The notes beneath the pieces were generated by a model that was not told the DNA's origin, did not search any database, and was given only the letters and a program-made list of their open reading frames with translations. A stretch of 64,000 nt of DNA, from assembly GCF_001278075.1 (NCBI RefSeq), contig NZ_CP011340.1:6259501-6323500 (forward strand), read 5' to 3'. A program made the translations under genes and the position numbers. Shown here one piece after another: positions 61,217 to 64,000 of this stretch (its first letter is position 1; every line of letters begins with the position of its first letter). This DNA comes from Streptomyces pristinaespiralis. Its GTDB lineage: Bacteria; Actinomycetota; Actinomycetes; Streptomycetales; Streptomycetaceae.

Positions 61217-64000
<2,784 letters not shown>

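Overview
The window is chromosomal DNA from a high-GC actinomycete, almost certainly a Streptomyces. The evidence is the strong G/C bias at third codon positions, frequent GTG and TTG starts, and a gene order that runs from a glkA-type glucokinase through the division and cell wall (dcw) cluster to ileS. As far as I can recall it, that order matches the conserved Streptomyces core. I see no tRNA, rRNA, insertion sequence, prophage or CRISPR array. Almost everything is conserved housekeeping sequence, so the interest lies in regulatory RNA, operators, intergenic structure and unusual protein details.

Layout. 1-10.8 kb (mostly central metabolism): end of a DUF5304-type protein, glkA, an endonuclease/exonuclease/phosphatase-fold protein, a membrane protein plus lipase pair, an acyltransferase, the MacS/MacR-type two-component pair, a phosphofructokinase with pyrophosphate-type residues, a D-2-hydroxyacid dehydrogenase, and a fused anthranilate synthase with a Trp-codon leader peptide and attenuator. 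10.8-20.3 kb: secreted amidase with FG-GAP repeats, class II DAHP synthase, iron-box-controlled bacterioferritin-associated ferredoxin, bacterioferritin, a sulfite-oxidase-fold protein, a DUF4396 protein behind a CsoR-like operator, an AP endonuclease, and a PASTA Ser/Thr kinase. 20.7-27.9 kb: TPP-riboswitch-controlled thiO-thiS-thiG, a flavoprotein reductase, an Rv2175c-like DNA-binding protein, thiE, metF, and a membrane protein with a Tyr/Gln-rich tail. 27.9-36.5 kb: a CrtI-like flavoprotein, a DUF4126 protein, an ABC/YhgE/TetR operon behind a TetR operator, a HEPN-like protein, a methyltransferase and a DUF3040 protein. 36.8-42.5 kb: a MoxR/DUF58/transglutaminase operon and a beta-carbonic anhydrase. 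42.8-60.8 kb: rsmH, ftsL, ftsI, murE, murF, mraY, murD, ftsW, murG, ftsQ, ftsZ, pgeF, yggS, sepF, ylmG and divIVA, many with overlapping stops and starts. 61.2-64.0 kb: ileS, cut by the window end.

How the genes work together. The dcw block makes lipid-linked peptidoglycan precursors (murE, murF, mraY, murD, murG), polymerises and crosslinks them at septa (ftsW, ftsI, ftsL, ftsQ), places the Z-ring (ftsZ, sepF, ylmG) and directs tip growth (divIVA). The PASTA kinase and the secreted amidase in the same window also act on or sense the cell wall. aroH feeds chorismate to the attenuated anthranilate synthase. thiO, thiS, thiG and thiE make thiamine phosphate.

The most distinctive non-coding observation is a pair of structured intergenic elements (about 20448-20696 and 60931-61124). 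They share outer arms and a multi-hairpin layout, and two stem positions change in a compensatory way between copies. Each lies downstream of a minus-strand gene (thiG, ileS).
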